Source of the DNA: Mactra quadrangularis | Lineage: Eukaryota > Mollusca > Bivalvia > Venerida > Mactridae | DNA: 64,000 nucleotides | Assembly (NCBI GenBank): GCA_025267735.1 | Contig: CM046298.1 | Coordinates: 35,525,264 to 35,589,263, forward strand | Reading direction: 5' to 3' | In this document: one piece after another, positions 60,451-64,000 of the stretch | Numbering within the stretch: the first letter of the stretch is position 1 | Layout: each line of letters begins with the position of its first letter | Notes under the pieces: model-generated | The model's database searches: none | Told to the model about the DNA's origin: nothing | What the model saw: only the letters and a program-made list of their open reading frames with translations | Translations under genes and position numbers: made by a program

Positions 60451-60900
60451 TATTGAGGGCTGAATAAAACACTACAGTACTCTCCAAAAGTTGGAGACAA
60501 TTTCACTTTGTAAGCCTACTGAATATCTTTTATCAAAAATTAGGTAACGTTTTTTTTAAATGCTTTTTAGTTTTGCTTTATTTAGTGGTTATCGTTATAA
60601 TTATAACAGAGACTACATAAATAGCATGTTATGGAAAATAATTACAATGTACATGATTTTGGAAGTTTTAGGATGTCAGATGCTGTAACTAATAAATTTG
60701 TTGCACTCATGAAATTTGTTTTCATTTTATCACTATACTTAAATATACATGTATAGAAAATAATGATTCTACAAAATTGTCATCAAAATTCAACAATTGA
60801 AGAATTGTTGAACATTAATTTGTCTCCAAACTTTTGGTGGGTACTGTATTGTTACACCATTTGAAGGGACTTACAGAAGCGTTTCGTTTAGCCCTCGATA
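60451..60900. mobile_element. GGGCTGAA foldback element split by a Tc1-type MITE
   Basis: The left arm TTGAGGGCTGAATAAAACAC (60453-60472) is mirrored by GTTTCGTTTAGCCCTCGATA (about 60881-60900). These arms match the uninterrupted foldback at 55071-55152. The MITE at 60475-60846 sits between them. Confidence 0.7.
60475..60846. mobile_element. Tc1/mariner-type MITE, copy 2 (372 bp), reverse orientation to copy 1
   Basis: The ends CAGTACTCTCCAAAAGTTGG and CTTTTGGTGGGTACTG are flanked by TA at 60473-60474 and 60847-60848. The interior (AATTTCACTTTGTAAGCCTA) is the reverse complement of the copy at 24593-24969. The left terminal repeat carries a small deletion relative to copy 1. Confidence 0.85.
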
Positions 60901-61084
60901 TTATAAAGGGTAAAATTCAACTAGTTTGACTAGATGAATTAGGCAATTTTCACTAGTCCCTAATTATTTCACTAGTCAAGGGGTTTAGACTTGATGGTTT
61001 AGGCAATGACTGTTTTGAGTTTGAGACTCTGACAGTTGAAGACTTTTAGAGTGTCCTCAGACCAATGCTGTGATGTTATTTCTC

Positions 61085-61396
61085 TTATTGTATACAATAT
61101 ATATTTTCTGGCTTGAGTAATATAATGTATAACATAAAAATGAAAATCTTCGTTAGATTATTCTCAGTGGAATAATTTATCTCAATTTCTTCAAGAAGTT
61201 TTGTTATTTGTTCATTGACTTTACCCAAGGTGAAGGAACCATTACTTGAGAGGCAAATGAAGGCCAGCATTAATTCTCCTCCGAGACTATTAAATTTCAA
61301 TTTGACCAGAAATGGGTTGTGTGGTATTAAATCTTTTTCTGTAAAAAATATTGATATTCTTTTTATCACAAGGCCATATTCACAAGATTTATACAA
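61085..61396 (-). CDS. Candidate minus-strand exon or gene relic, unidentified
   Basis: A 103-codon frame. An acceptor-quality tract (atcaatattttttacag) precedes EKDLIPHNPFLVKLKFNSLG, and the frame continues through a Leu/Glu-rich KVNEQITKLLEEIE segment before becoming hydrophobic near its end. The opposite strand is also open over part of this stretch (61215-61439, plus), so the true coding strand, if any, is uncertain. No domain is recognised. Confidence 0.25.
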   Translation of the reverse strand: MYKSCEYGLVIKRISIFFTEKDLIPHNPFLVKLKFNSLGGELMLAFICLSSNGSFTLGKVNEQITKLLEEIEINYSTENNLTKIFIFMLYIILLKPENIYCIQ

Positions 61397-61462
61397 TGTG
61401 ATCTTAAAGCTCCTTTGGGTTCATATTAAACTAGATTAATGTTGATTTTGGTGAAGAAATAT

Positions 61463-61600
61463 TCATTTTTGATTGATATTTAATTGCTCCTCTGATTGCT
61501 CATTATATTTGAGTTTCTCCAGTCTTGGAAATCGTTTTCTGAAACTGAAGATTGCTTTTTTGTTAGTTCTGAAGCTCTTATCCCACTTAAAATTTTTCAT
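61463..61600 (-). CDS. Candidate minus-strand short ORF, basic, 45 codons
   Basis: It starts MKNFKWDKSFRTNKKAIFSF, continues with a basic RKRFPRLEKLK stretch and an acidic/Gln segment, and stops at 61463-61465. It lies just upstream (in minus-strand sense) of the frame at 61085-61396. A plus-strand frame (61473-61688) overlaps it. No identity can be assigned. Confidence 0.2.
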   Translation of the reverse strand: MKNFKWDKSFRTNKKAIFSFRKRFPRLEKLKYNEQSEEQLNINQK

Positions 61601-61683
61601 ATTTTATGGAGTAGTCGTTTGGAATGGTCATTTTGGCAAAAAGTCGAGTGGACATTTCAGTTATATACCTGACAAAGCATATA

Positions 61684-61829
61684 CATAGGTAAAAGTTTCC
61701 AGAATCGATCCTTTACGTTCATGAATTTTGAAATCTTGGAAAGGGTTCTTTTCCAATGTAAAAACTGCCGAAATCACTAAGACTTAAAAAATTAAGGATT
61801 TTGTAAATTTCAGCTTTCCAACTATGCAT
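61684..61829. repeat. Foldback repeat, copy 6
   Basis: CATAGGTAAAAGTTTCCAGA is mirrored by TTTCAGCTTTCCAACTATG. The interior carries GAAATCTTGGAAAGGGTTCT and TTTTCCAATGTAAAAACTG. Confidence 0.65.
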
Positions 61830-64000
61830 GTACCTTTCTGTACATAAAATTTAAGGATTTTTATTTGGATATGTTTGTTTTTTTTAATAATAAGGATATT
61901 TAATTTTAAAAAAATGCTGCAATAGTTCTGCATGTAGCAAACATTGTTATATAATAGAATGAGAGAGTCTCTTAGCATGTGGATGAATAAAAATGGACAA
62001 AAAATCCTCATGAAATAGGTTGAGATAGTTTCTTGTTGTTTTTTTCTTCCATGATTGTATTGTGGCACATAAAAAGATTGTCCTCTACAAGTCTTGTATC
62101 ATATGGTTACTTTGTTATGACTAGAGGTATGTGTTTTGTCTCCGTTGAGCAGATGCAATTGAGATATTGTATTGTTACTTTATTGCCTTACAGTAAAATA
62201 GCCATTGATTTTTTCCACGGACTTTCTTTAGTCTCATTGAACTGAACAAAATGGTATAGCGCAGATGATCCAAGTCAAAACCAATTACTGTACATGTCAT
62301 TCTCCGAATATAAGAAGTTTTCACTCACATTTTTTCCCCTAGCCTCGATTATGTCTGTCAGTTTACCTGAGGGGATTAAAATTCAGTTTCATTTATAATC
62401 AGCATTGGTACGTGTATTAATATATTTGAACATTGTGAAGTATTTTCAACTTTATGTGCCAAATCATGTCACTAAGGTTGTTTAAACCGTTAAGCAAAGA
62501 GATTCTCAAGCCGAAATTTACATATGAAAGCCATTTGGGATAATCATTGGTTTGATTTGATGCAAATGATCATTATATTGGGATAGTTTTGCATGATTGA
62601 GTTTTACACTCATAAACCAAACATAGGGGTCTCACGTTATTTGTCATATAGATTTTATATGATGGATTTAACAGGAAATTGTAGTATATATTAACAGATG
62701 AACGTAGACCCCTTAGGGTGTAATGTCGGTTTTCAGTAATTTTACTAATTAAAGTGGTTGAGATGCTTGTATAACATGATAACTGACAGCTTTTTACCTT
62801 AATATTATTGATTATACTAGGACTGATCAGTTCTCTAATGTCTACTGAATTGTGACTCTATTCTACCAACTAGGATACTCACCGTATTGTTTTTGTTATT
62901 TCTGAATACTTATGAAATATTGATAGAGCCATAGGATTTATGAAGTTAATAACTTTGAAAATAGAGAAAATTTCACGTTGTGAAATCATCTTTGCGTGTT
63001 ATAATTACAAGCTTTTGTTAACATTGTTTGGTTTGACCATGAATAAAATATAATTGGTACCATTTGGTTAATAGCGAATTCAACAGTTTGTCGTTATTGA
63101 GAGACGCTTGATAATTACCCTGATGATTGTCCCGTATGACGCTTATTTCAGCTAAGCAGTACTTTTCAAAATAGCGAAACATAGTTAACAGAAGTTATTT
63201 GTAAAGGTCATACATATTGAGAGAGGGAAACAATTTTCTTGTGGAATACTTCTCGACATTTTGTTACAAGTAATTGGATAGTATTCTGTCACCCGAGTTA
63301 TATCGTCATCAGACTTACAGTGAGACTGTCTCGTAAAGTATTCCGTCAACGAAAAGGATAAAGGATTGTTTATGTACATGCATGAGAAAAAAAGTTTGGT
63401 GGTTTTAACTTGGAGCTTATGTCATTGTGATTAACTATTGCTGATATATCGAGTGATTACATGCTGCTGTTCTGTATTCTGTATTGGATATAGTGTTTGT
63501 TGCTTCATCCGTGTGTGAGAGTGTGTATGTGTTGATGTGATAAAATACATTTCATACTACTTGATGTATTGATGAAAATATTCTATTGAACTGAAACTTT
63601 TCATTCCTGACTGGTACCGTTAACTATATCCATTGTATTTCTAGCGTTCTACTTCATCATATCCTTGGTAGTCAACAATACATGTATGTTCCAATACTGC
63701 AGTGACAAACTATGTAAAAAATTCATGGTTCATTTTCACAGAGAATTGGTCTAGAAGAGAGAATTTCATTTGTCACTTTCTACATTCTCATAGTACTAGG
63801 CTAGTACAAGGGAGTATACGTCTATCACTCTTTATATTGTTTTATGTGTCACACAACGAACCAGCGATTGTTGCTTGATTGTAACTAACTTGATTGCTAG
63901 ACATTGTTATTACCGTAGAATAGACTTTAGTCGACAATTATTGTATACTAGACGGATATCATTCCGTCATATTGTTATCCATGATCGACGCGCAGAGCTT
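61830..64000. other. Right end of window: no gene recognised; slightly CpG-richer from about 62990
   Basis: From 62990 onward the sequence contains more CpG words (GAGACGCTTGATAATTACCC, GTATGACGCTTATTTCAGC) and ends ATGATCGACGCGCAGAGCTT. This is like the approach to an exon or promoter, but no splice-bounded frame is visible before the window ends. Confidence 0.3.

Larger units (their letters stand above)
60431..61012 (+). repeat. Dispersed 'CTAGCC' repeat, copy 8, interrupted by a foldback element
   Basis: The head ACACCAGTCCAATTCTTATG is before the insertion. The remainder resumes after it: TAAAATTCAACTAGTTTGAC, AATTAGGCAATTTTCACTAG and GGTTTAGGCAATGACTG. Aligning to the uninterrupted copy at 30974-31117 shows that the intervening ~450 bp is inserted sequence. 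Confidence 0.7.
36796..64000 (+). other. Inferred downstream intron of the TIA-1/TIAR-like gene (runs past the window)
   Basis: It begins with the GTAAGT donor at 36796. No sequence resembling the next RRM1 segment was seen before the end of the window. The content is A+T-rich DNA with transposons and minisatellites, which are annotated separately. Intron status is inferred from the absence of further exons, so independent genes embedded here cannot be excluded. Confidence 0.5.

Noticed and set aside
61473..61688. Plus-strand GVVVWNGHF as a LINE reverse-transcriptase C-terminal motif
   Set aside because: Only a few residues resemble the YGxxVW pattern, there is no YxDD box or other RT block nearby, and the minus strand is equally open.

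Overview
This is a strongly A+T-rich, CpG-poor stretch of eukaryotic DNA. It is almost entirely intron and repeat. The repeat types point to a lophotrochozoan and most likely a bivalve mollusc: arrays built on a GGTCAAGGTCAC-bearing monomer, tRNA-derived SINEs, a SINE pair like the bivalve/deuterostome 'core' SINEs, Tc1/mariner-type MITEs, and many short foldback elements. The organism call is an inference from repeat style, not from a diagnostic gene.

Only one protein-coding exon is recognised with confidence. It is a 96-bp, phase 0/0 exon at 36700-36795 on the + strand, encoding the RNP1 half of RRM1 of a TIA-1/TIAR-family RNA-binding protein, with textbook splice sites. The partner exon carrying RNP2 and the next exon of RRM1 were not found, so the window looks like two very large introns (>36 kb upstream, >27 kb downstream) around one exon. 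A Pro/Thr/Val-rich reading frame at 13495-13626 and a promoter-like patch at 6829-7145 could be an alternative 5' end of this or another gene.

Layout. 1-5866: the end of one composite element and all of a second. The second has 12-bp terminal inverted repeats, a head hairpin, a TCCGTCTG octamer track and about 25 copies (over both elements) of a ~145-bp monomer, each with an AGGTCA-AGGTCA type nuclear-receptor site. 5867-17398: intron-like DNA with dispersed repeats and small hairpin elements. 17399-18593: a hAT-like element with a 5-bp target duplication. 20290-23621: SINE fragments, a 20-bp minisatellite and a (TTATG)n microsatellite. 24431-31788: several TA-flanked MITEs, including one with a decayed Tc1-type transposase. 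36700-36795: the TIA1/TIAR exon. 37401-42301: a ~4.9-kb element with ~30-bp terminal inverted repeats and about 11 subterminal copies of a GAGCTCTTTCGC motif. It contains a second, 1.26-kb inverted-repeat element. 42513-56460: SINEs, foldbacks and three minisatellites, one of which has formed a near-perfect hairpin. 60431-61012: a three-level nest of repeats. 61463-64000: ambiguous reading frames and a final stretch with somewhat more CpG.

The most interesting structures are the nuclear-receptor-site satellite element at the left end, the 4.9-kb subterminal-repeat element nested in the same gene, and the isolated TIA1/TIAR exon with a possible alternative first exon.
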